Positions 43,687 through 51,473 of a stretch of 64,000 nt of DNA are shown here, piece after piece; positions within the stretch are counted from its first letter, which is position 1; every line of letters starts with the position of its first letter. The notes under the pieces are model-generated. The model was not told where the DNA came from. It was given only the letters and a program-made list of their open reading frames with translations, and ran no database searches. The stretch comes from an uncultured Flavobacteriaceae bacterium. GTDB lineage: Bacteria; Bacteroidota; Bacteroidia; Flavobacteriales; Flavobacteriaceae. The DNA lies in assembly GCA_947498845.1 (NCBI GenBank), contig CANMLX010000009.1:1-64000 (forward strand). Direction: 5' to 3'. Made by a program: the position numbers and the translations under genes.

Positions 43687-44505
43687 ATGAAACAAATAAC
43701 AAGTACACAAAACAGCTATATAAAATCACTTTTACAATTAAGAGATAAATCGCGCGAACGCAAAAAAACTAGTACGTTTTTAATTGAAGGAGTTCGTGAA
43801 ATAGCTTTAGCAATCAAAGGAGGTTACACATTAGAAACCATTTTATTTTATCCAGAACTATGCTCCAAAGAACAAATAAACGAATTAACGCATAAACACA
43901 TCAACACATCAACACATCGACAAATTAATTTTATTGAAGTCTCAAAAGAAGTCTATCAAAAATTAGCATATCGAGAAACCACCGAAGGTGTTATAGCTGT
44001 TGCCAATTCTAAAAAAAATGAATTAAACAACTTATCATTTCAAACCAAAACTCCACTTATTCTAATCGCAGAAGCTCCAGAAAAACCAGGGAATATCGGT
44101 GCCATTTTGCGAACTGCAGATGCTGCTAATGTCGATGCTGTAATTATAGCAAACCCAAAAACCGATTTATATAATCCTAACATCATCCGCTCTAGTGTGG
44201 GTTGCGTATTTACCAATCAAATTGCTACAGGTACTACTTCTCAAATTATTACTTTTCTAAAAGAAAAAAATATCAATATATACGCAGCTATCTTACAAAG
44301 TGCTATAGCGTATCACAAGCAAGACTTTACACAAGCCTCTGCTATTGTTGTTGGTACGGAAGCTACTGGATTAAGTGAAGAATGGCGTATCAACGCTACT
44401 CAAAATATTATTATCCCTATGCAAGGTGAGATCGATTCTATGAATGTTTCGGTTGCAGCAGGAATTCTTATTTTTGAAGCAAAAAGGCAACGGAATTTTG
44501 AATAA
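43687..44505 (+). CDS. SpoU/TrmH-family RNA 2'-O-methyltransferase
   Basis: 272 residues: an N-terminal substrate-binding domain (about 1-100) and a SPOUT knot domain with motif 1 APEKPGNIGAILRTADAAN, motif 2 VVGTEATGLS and motif 3 IPMQGEIDSMNVSVAAGILI. It methylates a ribose in rRNA or tRNA (RlmB/TsnR-like); the target cannot be fixed. Between about residues 68 and 80 the linker contains HKHINTSTHRQ, encoded by three tandem ACACATCA octamers, the complement of the array at 13057-13104. Confidence 0.92.
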   Translation: MKQITSTQNSYIKSLLQLRDKSRERKKTSTFLIEGVREIALAIKGGYTLETILFYPELCSKEQINELTHKHINTSTHRQINFIEVSKEVYQKLAYRETTEGVIAVANSKKNELNNLSFQTKTPLILIAEAPEKPGNIGAILRTADAANVDAVIIANPKTDLYNPNIIRSSVGCVFTNQIATGTTSQIITFLKEKNINIYAAILQSAIAYHKQDFTQASAIVVGTEATGLSEEWRINATQNIIIPMQGEIDSMNVSVAAGILIFEAKRQRNFE

Positions 44506-44517
44506 CATTATCCTAAT

Positions 44518-44541
44518 GTCAGTCTGAGCGCAGTCGAAGAC
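44518..44541. repeat. REP-like arm left of the GIY-YIG gene
   Basis: GTCAGTCTGAGCGCAGTCGAAGAC matches, in its central part, the left arm of the element at 26520-26652 (GAGCGCAGTCGA). Nineteen bases upstream of the GIY-YIG ATG and in inverted orientation to the arm at 44984-45005. Confidence 0.7.
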
Positions 44542-44560
44542 ATATAAATATTTATAACTT

Positions 44561-44875
44561 ATGAATTTGTACTATGTCTATATACTAAAATGTTCTGATA
44601 ATTCATACTATACAGGTATAACAAATAATATTGATAAGCGCTTGAAAGAACATCTATCAGGTAAAAATACCGAATGCTATACATATAAACGAAGGCCTTT
44701 AGAAATAAAATTCAATCAAGTTTTTAATGATGTTTTACAAGCTATTTATTTTGAAAAGAAAATAAAAAAATGGACAAAAGCTAAAAAAGAAGCACTTATT
44801 AGTGGTAATTTTGACATGCTAAAAATTTTAGCTGAATGCAGAAATGCATCACATTATAAGTACTCACCAGAATAA
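44561..44875 (+). CDS. GIY-YIG nuclease-family protein
   Basis: 104-residue single-domain protein of the UPF0213/YhbQ-like GIY-YIG type. The name motif appears as YYVYILKC...YYTGIT, followed by the conserved Arg in DKRLKEHLSGKN, a central Tyr/Arg (YKRRPLEIKF) and the catalytic Glu helix AIYFEKKIKKWTKAKKEALI. These proteins are widespread as repeated copies in Bacteroidota; their DNA target is unknown. The gene is bracketed by facing REP-like arms at 44518-44541 and 44984-45005. Confidence 0.9.
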   Translation: MNLYYVYILKCSDNSYYTGITNNIDKRLKEHLSGKNTECYTYKRRPLEIKFNQVFNDVLQAIYFEKKIKKWTKAKKEALISGNFDMLKILAECRNASHYKYSPE

Positions 44876-44983
44876 GATATACATCTAAAATGAAAATCAC
44901 ATATTTTTACAATTAACTATTATCTACCTAACTATCTAAACAGAGTACAATCGAAGTGCTTTAAAAATTCGATATTAATTGCG

Positions 44984-45005
44984 TTTCGACTAAGCTCAAC
45001 GTGAC
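44984..45005. repeat. REP-like arm right of the GIY-YIG gene
   Basis: GTTTCGACTAAGCTCAACGTGA matches the right arm of 26520-26652 (TTTCGACTGCGCTCAACC) with two changes at the centre. It lies about 110 bases after the GIY-YIG stop codon and 31 bases before the M48 protease ATG. Confidence 0.7.
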
Positions 45006-45035
45006 AAAGAAATATATTTCAATTTAAGAAACAAC

Positions 45036-46268
45036 ATGACCTCAACAACACTTTTTTACATCATAATTGCAATCATTATCATAAACTTTATAATAGATAA
45101 ACTAATTGATGCTTTAAATGCCAAACATTTTAATGACAAGCTCCCTAAAGAACTAGAAGATGTTTATGATGATACCGAGTATAAAAAATCTCAAAACTAT
45201 AAGGCTACCAGATATAAGTTTGGAATACTAACCTCCACATTTTCTATTCTTTTAACTTTAGGTTTTTTATGGTTTGATGGTTTTGAGTTTATTGATAACA
45301 TTGCTAGGTCTTACAGCGAAAGTCCAATACTAATAGCTCTTATTTTCTTTGGTGTTATTATGATTGGTAGTGATCTATTAACCACACCATTCTCTTACTA
45401 TAGTACCTTTGTAATTGAAGAACAATTTGGATTTAATAAAACCACCAAAAAAACATTTTTCTTAGATAAAATTAAAGGATGGCTCATGACGGCTGTTTTT
45501 GGTGGTGGTGTATTAGCATTAATTATTTGGTTTTATAATGTAACTGGTACATATTTTTGGCTTTATGCTTGGGGGCTAGTTGCTCTATTTTCTGTGTTTA
45601 TGAATATGTTCTACTCCAAACTTATCGTACCTCTATTTAATAAACAAGCCCCTTTAGAAGAAGGTGCTTTACGAGATAAAATATCGGCTTACGCTGAAAC
45701 TGTAGGATTTAAACTCAACAAAATTTTTGTAATCGATGGCTCTAAACGAAGTACTAAAGCTAATGCTTATTTTTCTGGATTTGGTAGTGAAAAACGCGTC
45801 ACGCTTTACGATACCTTAATTAACGATTTAGATGATGATGAAATTGTTGCCGTTTTAGCTCATGAAGTAGGGCACTACAAGAAAAAACACATTGTGTTTA
45901 ATTTATTTGCTTCAATTTTACTTACGGGTTTAACGCTTTATATTTTATCATTATTTATCTCTAACCCCTTGTTATCTCAAGCACTGGGTGTTGAGATTCC
46001 AAGTTTTCATATAGGTTTAATTGCTTTTATGTTGCTCTACTCCCCTATTTCAGAAATTACAGGGTTAATTATGAACATGTTCTCTAGGAAATTTGAATAC
46101 CAAGCAGACGATTATGCAAAAAACACTTATAAAGCCCCCCCTTTGATTACCTCTCTTAAAAAACTTTCTAAAAATAGTTTAAGCAACCTAACACCACATC
46201 CTGCTTATGTGTTTATGCATTATTCGCATCCTACACTTTTACAGCGCATTAAAAATTTGAGGAAGTAA
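45036..46268 (+). CDS. M48-family (Ste24/CAAX prenyl protease-type) metalloendopeptidase
   Basis: 410 residues, an inner-membrane zinc protease of the Ste24 type with about seven membrane segments. Active-site HEVGH at about 277-281 (VLAHEVGHYKKKHI) and the third ligand Glu in RKFEYQADDYAKN. The N-terminal M48_N region (YDDTEYKKSQNYKATRYKFG) is present. Bacterial members degrade misfolded membrane proteins; no prenylated substrates are expected. Single gene. Confidence 0.94.
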   Translation: MTSTTLFYIIIAIIIINFIIDKLIDALNAKHFNDKLPKELEDVYDDTEYKKSQNYKATRYKFGILTSTFSILLTLGFLWFDGFEFIDNIARSYSESPILIALIFFGVIMIGSDLLTTPFSYYSTFVIEEQFGFNKTTKKTFFLDKIKGWLMTAVFGGGVLALIIWFYNVTGTYFWLYAWGLVALFSVFMNMFYSKLIVPLFNKQAPLEEGALRDKISAYAETVGFKLNKIFVIDGSKRSTKANAYFSGFGSEKRVTLYDTLINDLDDDEIVAVLAHEVGHYKKKHIVFNLFASILLTGLTLYILSLFISNPLLSQALGVEIPSFHIGLIAFMLLYSPISEITGLIMNMFSRKFEYQADDYAKNTYKAPPLITSLKKLSKNSLSNLTPHPAYVFMHYSHPTLLQRIKNLRK

Positions 46269-46299
46269 TAAAAGGGTATGTTGTTGTTGCGAAAATTTT

Positions 46300-46347
46300 A
46301 TCTAACTTCGTTAGCGTTAGATATAAAACGCCAAGGCAGTTTTATAT
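46300..46347. repeat. Double hairpin, REP-like
   Basis: ATCTAAC/GTTAGAT (46300-46306, 46316-46322) and ATATAAAAC/GTTTTATAT (46321-46329, 46339-46347) form two adjacent stems with nine-base loops. Between the M48 gene and a lipoprotein gene. No T tract follows, so a terminator is less likely than a dispersed palindrome. Confidence 0.5.
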
Positions 46348-46401
46348 AGCGCTATTCTTAGCGATGACATTATAAATAAAACAATAACACAACATTAAGC
46401 T

Positions 46402-46752
46402 ATGAAAAAGATAATTCTCCCATTAATAATCGCACTAATTGCAATCACTATAAGTTCTTGTGGAAAGAAAATGACTTTTGAAGATCAGATCAAGAAAGAC
46501 GTTTACGAAAAAATAGCAAGTGGTTACTGCGTAGGAGATAAAATAGCTAAAGACACTGAAATCAAGAATTTTAAAATAGGGGAAATTACACCTATTGGTG
46601 ATACTGGAATGATTGATGTTGCATTAGAATTTGATATTATTGGTTCGGATGGCACCGAACAACACATGGAAAAAGCAATGCTGTATTTAGAAAATGGAAG
46701 TGATGAGCGTAAAAAGTTAGCCATTTTTTGCGATTACGATTATAGAAACTAA
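46402..46752 (+). CDS. Small lipoprotein of unknown function
   Basis: 116 residues with a lipoprotein signal (LIIALIAITISSC, Cys at 20) and a mature part of about 96 residues with two Cys (SGYCVG, IFCDYD) that could pair. No family recognised. Terminal position before the convergent minus-strand cluster. Confidence 0.7.
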   Translation: MKKIILPLIIALIAITISSCGKKMTFEDQIKKDVYEKIASGYCVGDKIAKDTEIKNFKIGEITPIGDTGMIDVALEFDIIGSDGTEQHMEKAMLYLENGSDERKKLAIFCDYDYRN

Positions 46753-46924
46753 AATTGACTGATAAGATCTATTTTTAGAAAATTTTAATTCACTTGACTC
46801 ATAAAACCAAGTCGCTAAATTATTTGTTTTATGAATGTTGCTATAAAAAAGTAAATATTAAATAGCATCCTGGATGGAAAAACATACTAATCTCTAATTA
46901 CCGAATTAGTTATAGTATCTCACC

Positions 46925-46985
46925 AAGTGTATAAAGATTAAAAATATCGGTTATTACCATCGATCTTTTTAATCTTTATACACTT
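46925..46985 (-). terminator. Terminator of the borosin-like cluster
   Basis: A 20-base perfect inverted repeat (AAGTGTATAAAGATTAAAAA at 46925-46944 and its complement at 46966-46985) with a 21-base loop. It overlaps the last codons of the minus-strand oxygenase gene (stop at 46976-46978), and on that strand the stem ends in an AT-rich tract. The AT-rich stem is long rather than strong; it marks the 3' boundary of the cluster. Confidence 0.6.
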
Positions 46986-47617
46986 GACGAAATAGAACTT
47001 TTTCTACCTGAAAGCACATCTTTCCATGGGCTTTTAACCCTATCTAAAATCTTAGCATGAAACCTAAAATCACAGCTCACACGGGTATTATTAGTGGTGT
47101 TCTTATATGTTCCATGTTTTAACCATCCACCATCCCAAAGTAATGCTTCTCCATATTTAAGATTCATTGGTTTATAGTCATTAGATTTATAGTCTTTTTG
47201 ATACCATAAGGTTGAACTTTCAAACACATCTGTAAAAGGTAAATAACAATTAATTTGATCGTGGCGTTTAGTAACATCCACATCGCGATGAAAATCACTA
47301 ACAGTACCTGTTCCTGCTAAATGCACACGCATTTTTGGATGTGCAGAATAACTTATTTTATTCGCATAGTGAGGCGCCAAAATATTTGCTACCCACTTAT
47401 GATATATTTTATAAAATAAAGATTCATCTGGCAAGCGTTGCATTAGTTTTCTAAGTGCTAAATTATCTTTGTAATTAAGCTCCTCTCGCTTATTTTGTTT
47501 TTTCCAAACCAGATGCAACTGTTCAAGTCTAGGAATCTTAAAAACTTGTTTACACAGCATGTCTTGAAACGGATATTGTTTAACATTATACTTTAAAACA
47601 ATAAAGTTATTTTCCAT
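46976..47617 (-). CDS. 2-oxoglutarate/Fe(II) oxygenase-like protein
   Basis: 213-residue soluble protein with the facial triad of 2OG-dependent oxygenases: His110 and Asp112 in DFHRDVDV, distal His168 in WLKHGTYKN, and Arg179 in TRVSCDFRF as the likely 2-oxoglutarate anchor. The scaffold (MRVHLAGTGTVSDFHRD, YGEALLWDGGWLKHG) resembles StrG-like and phytanoyl-CoA-type oxygenases that hydroxylate small molecules or peptides. It is the last gene of the cluster, three bases after the 537-residue gene. In this position it is a plausible second tailoring enzyme. Confidence 0.8.
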   Translation of the reverse strand: MENNFIVLKYNVKQYPFQDMLCKQVFKIPRLEQLHLVWKKQNKREELNYKDNLALRKLMQRLPDESLFYKIYHKWVANILAPHYANKISYSAHPKMRVHLAGTGTVSDFHRDVDVTKRHDQINCYLPFTDVFESSTLWYQKDYKSNDYKPMNLKYGEALLWDGGWLKHGTYKNTTNNTRVSCDFRFHAKILDRVKSPWKDVLSGRKSSISSSV

Positions 47618-47620
47618 TTT

Positions 47621-49234
47621 TTAAAATATTATATTCGATTTTGATGCCAATACATTTCCTCTAACGTATCCATCAATAATTAATGATCCTTCGATCTCTT
47701 TTTGTTTATTTATAGCCACTTTCGATAAATTTATTGTATAGCTTTTATTTACTTTGGTACCGTTAGTATTATAAAGTAATACTTGTGTGGTTTTGGGTTT
47801 ATCGTTTTTAACTTTAGTAATTACAGTTTTATATAAAGTGCCATCATCTCTTTTAAAACTTTGTTTTGTTTGAGTGATTTTTCCTTTAGCATTTTTAACC
47901 TCACTTGTTGAATAATTACCAACAATAGACGTTTTTGTTTTGCTTGGCGTTTTCTTTTCAACGCTTAAATCATCATGTGTAGAAGCTATATTTGCAATTT
48001 TTTCTATTGTTTTTATTGTTTTTATTGTTTTACCTGTTTTTAAATCTGTTACAGTTTGTGTTATTTCTCCAGAGAAAGGAGCGTTTCTATGATCAAAAAC
48101 AACATTGCTTAAATCCTTTTCTATAATTGAAACTCTTTCCTCTATTTTTGGATTAAAAATATATGTGGTTTTTTTAACTGGGTTACCTAAATCATTATAA
48201 ACAACTATAGAAGAAGAAATCAATTTTTCATTAGCATTATATACATCAGATTTTATGGTCGAATCGATAACTTTTAAATCATTGTTATATTTAGCTTTCT
48301 CATAATCTGTTTCTATTAATTGATTAATCTTGTTATTTTCAGTATAATTATAAGTAATGGCGCTGCAAGGCACTTGATTATTAAATTTAATAGATGTTTT
48401 TGCAATCGTTTTACCGTTTTCATCACTAACCAGATAACTGGCTGTACCACTACTAAATTCATTACGTGGGGTAAATTCTATATTACTAAAATCGGCAATT
48501 ACCTTACTTTTAACATGACGTGTTCCTAGCTTAAAATTACTGCTATGTATTTGAAGTACTCTACCTAATTTACTAAGAAATATATTAGATATAGATTTCG
48601 ATATTTTATTTTCATTTTTAGATGTGATAGAAATATAACCTCCAGTTATACAATTTCCAGAAAATTTTGTTTTCCCATAGTCTATTTCAGTATATCCTGT
48701 AATAACACCGTTACCTCCAATAGCATAATGTGTAAAATCTCCCGATGAAACACATTCACTGTTATAATTAATATTGCCTGTAGAACGTGTATTTTCATTT
48801 TGAGTTGTTGTTATTTTTACCGATCCTGATTCTATTAAAGAACCTCCAAGCCAAGATAACTCACGCATGTCACATAATATTTTTTTAAATACACCAACAT
48901 CAAAACGGTTATTTATAATTGTATTAATTATACTTGGCGTGCCGTTTTTACTTAAATTCACTTCGCTAGAATCAATGGCTTTTCCTTCTTCATTAGTTGA
49001 ATAATGTTTTAATGTTCCCCCAATAATAGATCCATTAGAAGCTGTTTTTATATCAATAAAAGATGTATCTGACATAACAGAAATATTAGTACCCTCTGGA
49101 CCATAGTGAATAGTTTTAGAGGTTTTTGGTAAAGCTTTCGAAATACTATTTTCTATTACAATACCTTGTAAAGCACTAATTTGATTAATATGAGATATAT
49201 TTTGCAACAAATTAAATGAATGGTTAGTATTCAT
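47621..49234 (-). CDS. Beta-repeat-rich protein of unknown function
   Basis: 537 residues, no signal peptide, membrane segment or Cys cluster. Composition is dominated by Ser, Thr, Asn, Lys and Ile in short alternating strands, for example SISKIT-like stretches and ITQTVTDLKTGKTIKTIKTI, suggesting an elongated beta-solenoid or repeated sandwich; repeating phrases of the form SSGTASYLVSDENGKTIAKT and FSGEITQTVTDLKTGKTI indicate at least two related units about 130 residues apart. No family recognised. Eleven bases downstream of the methyltransferase gene in the same operon. Confidence 0.7.
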   Translation of the reverse strand: MNTNHSFNLLQNISHINQISALQGIVIENSISKALPKTSKTIHYGPEGTNISVMSDTSFIDIKTASNGSIIGGTLKHYSTNEEGKAIDSSEVNLSKNGTPSIINTIINNRFDVGVFKKILCDMRELSWLGGSLIESGSVKITTTQNENTRSTGNINYNSECVSSGDFTHYAIGGNGVITGYTEIDYGKTKFSGNCITGGYISITSKNENKISKSISNIFLSKLGRVLQIHSSNFKLGTRHVKSKVIADFSNIEFTPRNEFSSGTASYLVSDENGKTIAKTSIKFNNQVPCSAITYNYTENNKINQLIETDYEKAKYNNDLKVIDSTIKSDVYNANEKLISSSIVVYNDLGNPVKKTTYIFNPKIEERVSIIEKDLSNVVFDHRNAPFSGEITQTVTDLKTGKTIKTIKTIEKIANIASTHDDLSVEKKTPSKTKTSIVGNYSTSEVKNAKGKITQTKQSFKRDDGTLYKTVITKVKNDKPKTTQVLLYNTNGTKVNKSYTINLSKVAINKQKEIEGSLIIDGYVRGNVLASKSNIIF

Positions 49235-49245
49235 GATGTTATATT

Positions 49246-51471
49246 TTAAATTAGGTTTGAGATATATTTATTCATAACCATACTGGTAAAGTTTTGTTTC
49301 TCCCATTTATGCCAGAAAAGCAATCCGCCTTTTTTACTATTATCATATGCTATAGTTGCCAAATAACTTTCTGCCCATTCTGGAACTTTTGGTCCTTGAT
49401 ATTTTGGCTTTTCATTAAATTGAAGCGCTCCATAACATTTAAACTCACCTGTTTCTTCGTTAGACGTTGAATTACCATAGAGTTCAATACTTTTTATTAT
49501 AGGATCTACTAGTAAACTTACGGTTCCAGAATAACAAGCCTTGTTACCGCCTGTCCAGCTTAATTTTCCGTTCTCGAAGTTGTAAGACGCTACTTTTTGC
49601 TGATTGATTTCTAAGCCTGATTCTGAAAGATTAAACGCATTAATCGTCCTGGAAAAACGACCATTTGTTCGAACCGCATAGTTTCCATAAATTTCTTGTA
49701 TATGATTTTCTTTATACAGTTTTATAGATTCTGCTCCTAAAGTTTTTCGCTCAGGATCTACATCATAAGCTATAAAGTTATTATTAGCTGGTACGATTTC
49801 TTCATCGGACCATACTTTACCAATAATCCTTCGTTTACCTTGCAGGTCTACATCTGGCCTTATAAAGCCATTAAAAGGTACTTGCGCATTACTTTTCCAT
49901 TTAACAACTCCGTTTTCAAATGCAAACTTTTTAATACGAATATCATTGACGTATACAATACTTTTTCTTCTATTAACCTGATTACCAACAATAGTAACAG
50001 CCAATTTTTGTGTAGGCTCAATGTATACGCCAGTCCAAGGGAACATATTATTACGATTAATAAAATCTATAGAACTATGTAAAGCCCCCCAATTTATTTC
50101 TAAATCATTTTCACTTAACCAACGATTAAATTCGTCTCGGGCATTACTTTTGTTTAAATATGCAATCTTTTTTAAAAGAGAAGCCGATGAAGATTTACGC
50201 GTTAGGATATTGGTGAGTGTTTCTTCTGTTTCTATAGACCGAATGTATGCGCCTTTAGAAGCTATTTGAATAGCTCCAGAATCTCGAGAAGCTAAAAGGG
50301 CTCTTTCTCTATCTGACAAGCCACTAAAACGAGGGTCATTTAATGCTTCTAAAGGGGCTTTAAGATAGAGATCTTGTAGTTCTGTATCAAAGCGTAATTC
50401 TATTAAAAAGTTACTAGCAGCAGTATTTCCTTGCCATTTATACGATGGCGGAATTCTAAATTTAGAAAACGCATCAAAGGCTTTCATCTCACGCGGACCG
50501 TACAATCCTATTTCACGCAATGGTGATTTTGGAGGAACAATGCGTTGTCCTTCTTTTAAAATCCCAAGATCTTTTACTGTTTGTAAATGGGAAGGTACGA
50601 CATCTCTGGGTTCAATGTAAAAGGTAGAAAGCCCTGTTATTTTGGTCTGGTTTTCAGGATCATGTAGTTCACTTAACTTGTATTTTTTAATCAAGGGCTC
50701 TATGGTTGGATATCGCGATCCTATATAATGCGTGATTTTATAGTCCTCCCCATAAATCCCTTGTAACCACTTTATAAAATACGAAAAGTTATCGTTTAAA
50801 TACCCTTGTCTTCTATAGCCTAACTCACCTATTAAACCTACTTGCCATAAAATAACATGTAACGTAGGGTCTATATTTCGTTGACGAATAAGACAATCTG
50901 TTGCTTCATGAGTTTGTAATCCTGGATGACAGGGATCTACTCCTAAATCTGCACATAAGGTATCTAACGCACACACACCTGCCTTCATTGTGGCTTTATA
51001 GCCTTCTCTTCTTGCTAATTTTATAGCTCTATGGGTAGAAAGCACAAATACCCCCGGGTGTCCATAGAACACGACCACTACTTTTAAACCTTTACGAACC
51101 CAGTAAAGTTGCGCTTCGGTCATTTGCATATATGTTGTGTAACGCACTTTATTTTCTCCGTACAGAACATATAAATCTAATGCATCTGGTCTTAAGCGTT
51201 TTAGCCAAACTATAGTTGCTGGATCGGCAACACAAAAAAGAATTTTATCGGCATCTTCTATTAATTTTTTATCCCCTAGAGAGACTCCTATTGTTTCAAT
51301 TCCCGAACCAATAATAATTAATTCTCCTTTTTTAGAATTTGGTAAGACACTCCCATCTTCAACATGGCTTACATCATTTTTAATAGCCGCTATTCCTTGT
51401 GCTAATTCTTCCCATGCTTGTTGATGGTCTTCGTATTTTGGGTAATTTTTAATCTTGTTTTCTTGTAACAT
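49246..51471 (-). CDS. Borosin-type peptide alpha-N-methyltransferase fused to a duplicated beta domain
   Basis: 741 residues. About 48-310 is a tetrapyrrole-methylase-fold SAM methyltransferase resembling the borosin enzyme OphMA: GSGIETIG (from 55), DPATIVWL, KVRYTTYMQM, VFYGHPGVF, HEATDCLIR, THYIGSRYPTIEP and STFYIEP. Tyr104, Arg110, Tyr114 and Tyr136 keep the spacing I recall for OphMA Tyr66/Arg72/Tyr76/Tyr98, the backbone N-methylation site. About 345-402 matches the clasp/leader segment (LSDRERALLASRDS). Borosins end soon after with a core peptide; this one continues about 340 residues, with two related beta units (FAFENGVVKW at 516-525 and YNFENGKLSW at 630-639). No signal peptide. Two bases after the Asp-repeat gene. 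The methyltransferase relationship is strong; the substrate is unknown. Confidence 0.85.
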   Translation of the reverse strand: MLQENKIKNYPKYEDHQQAWEELAQGIAAIKNDVSHVEDGSVLPNSKKGELIIIGSGIETIGVSLGDKKLIEDADKILFCVADPATIVWLKRLRPDALDLYVLYGENKVRYTTYMQMTEAQLYWVRKGLKVVVVFYGHPGVFVLSTHRAIKLARREGYKATMKAGVCALDTLCADLGVDPCHPGLQTHEATDCLIRQRNIDPTLHVILWQVGLIGELGYRRQGYLNDNFSYFIKWLQGIYGEDYKITHYIGSRYPTIEPLIKKYKLSELHDPENQTKITGLSTFYIEPRDVVPSHLQTVKDLGILKEGQRIVPPKSPLREIGLYGPREMKAFDAFSKFRIPPSYKWQGNTAASNFLIELRFDTELQDLYLKAPLEALNDPRFSGLSDRERALLASRDSGAIQIASKGAYIRSIETEETLTNILTRKSSSASLLKKIAYLNKSNARDEFNRWLSENDLEINWGALHSSIDFINRNNMFPWTGVYIEPTQKLAVTIVGNQVNRRKSIVYVNDIRIKKFAFENGVVKWKSNAQVPFNGFIRPDVDLQGKRRIIGKVWSDEEIVPANNNFIAYDVDPERKTLGAESIKLYKENHIQEIYGNYAVRTNGRFSRTINAFNLSESGLEINQQKVASYNFENGKLSWTGGNKACYSGTVSLLVDPIIKSIELYGNSTSNEETGEFKCYGALQFNEKPKYQGPKVPEWAESYLATIAYDNSKKGGLLFWHKWEKQNFTSMVMNKYISNLI

Positions 51472-51473
51472 AA

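Noticed and set aside
50020..50050. FPW at residues 477-479 of the methyltransferase protein, recalling the FPW at the edge of the OphMA core peptide
   Set aside because: Here it opens a beta-rich domain (FPWTGVYIEP) and is not C-terminal; the match is three residues and probably chance.
49246..51471. Cobalamin or siroheme biosynthesis methylase
   Set aside because: The fold is the same, but the clasp-like segment, the Tyr/Arg spacing and the absence of neighbouring corrinoid genes favour the borosin group.
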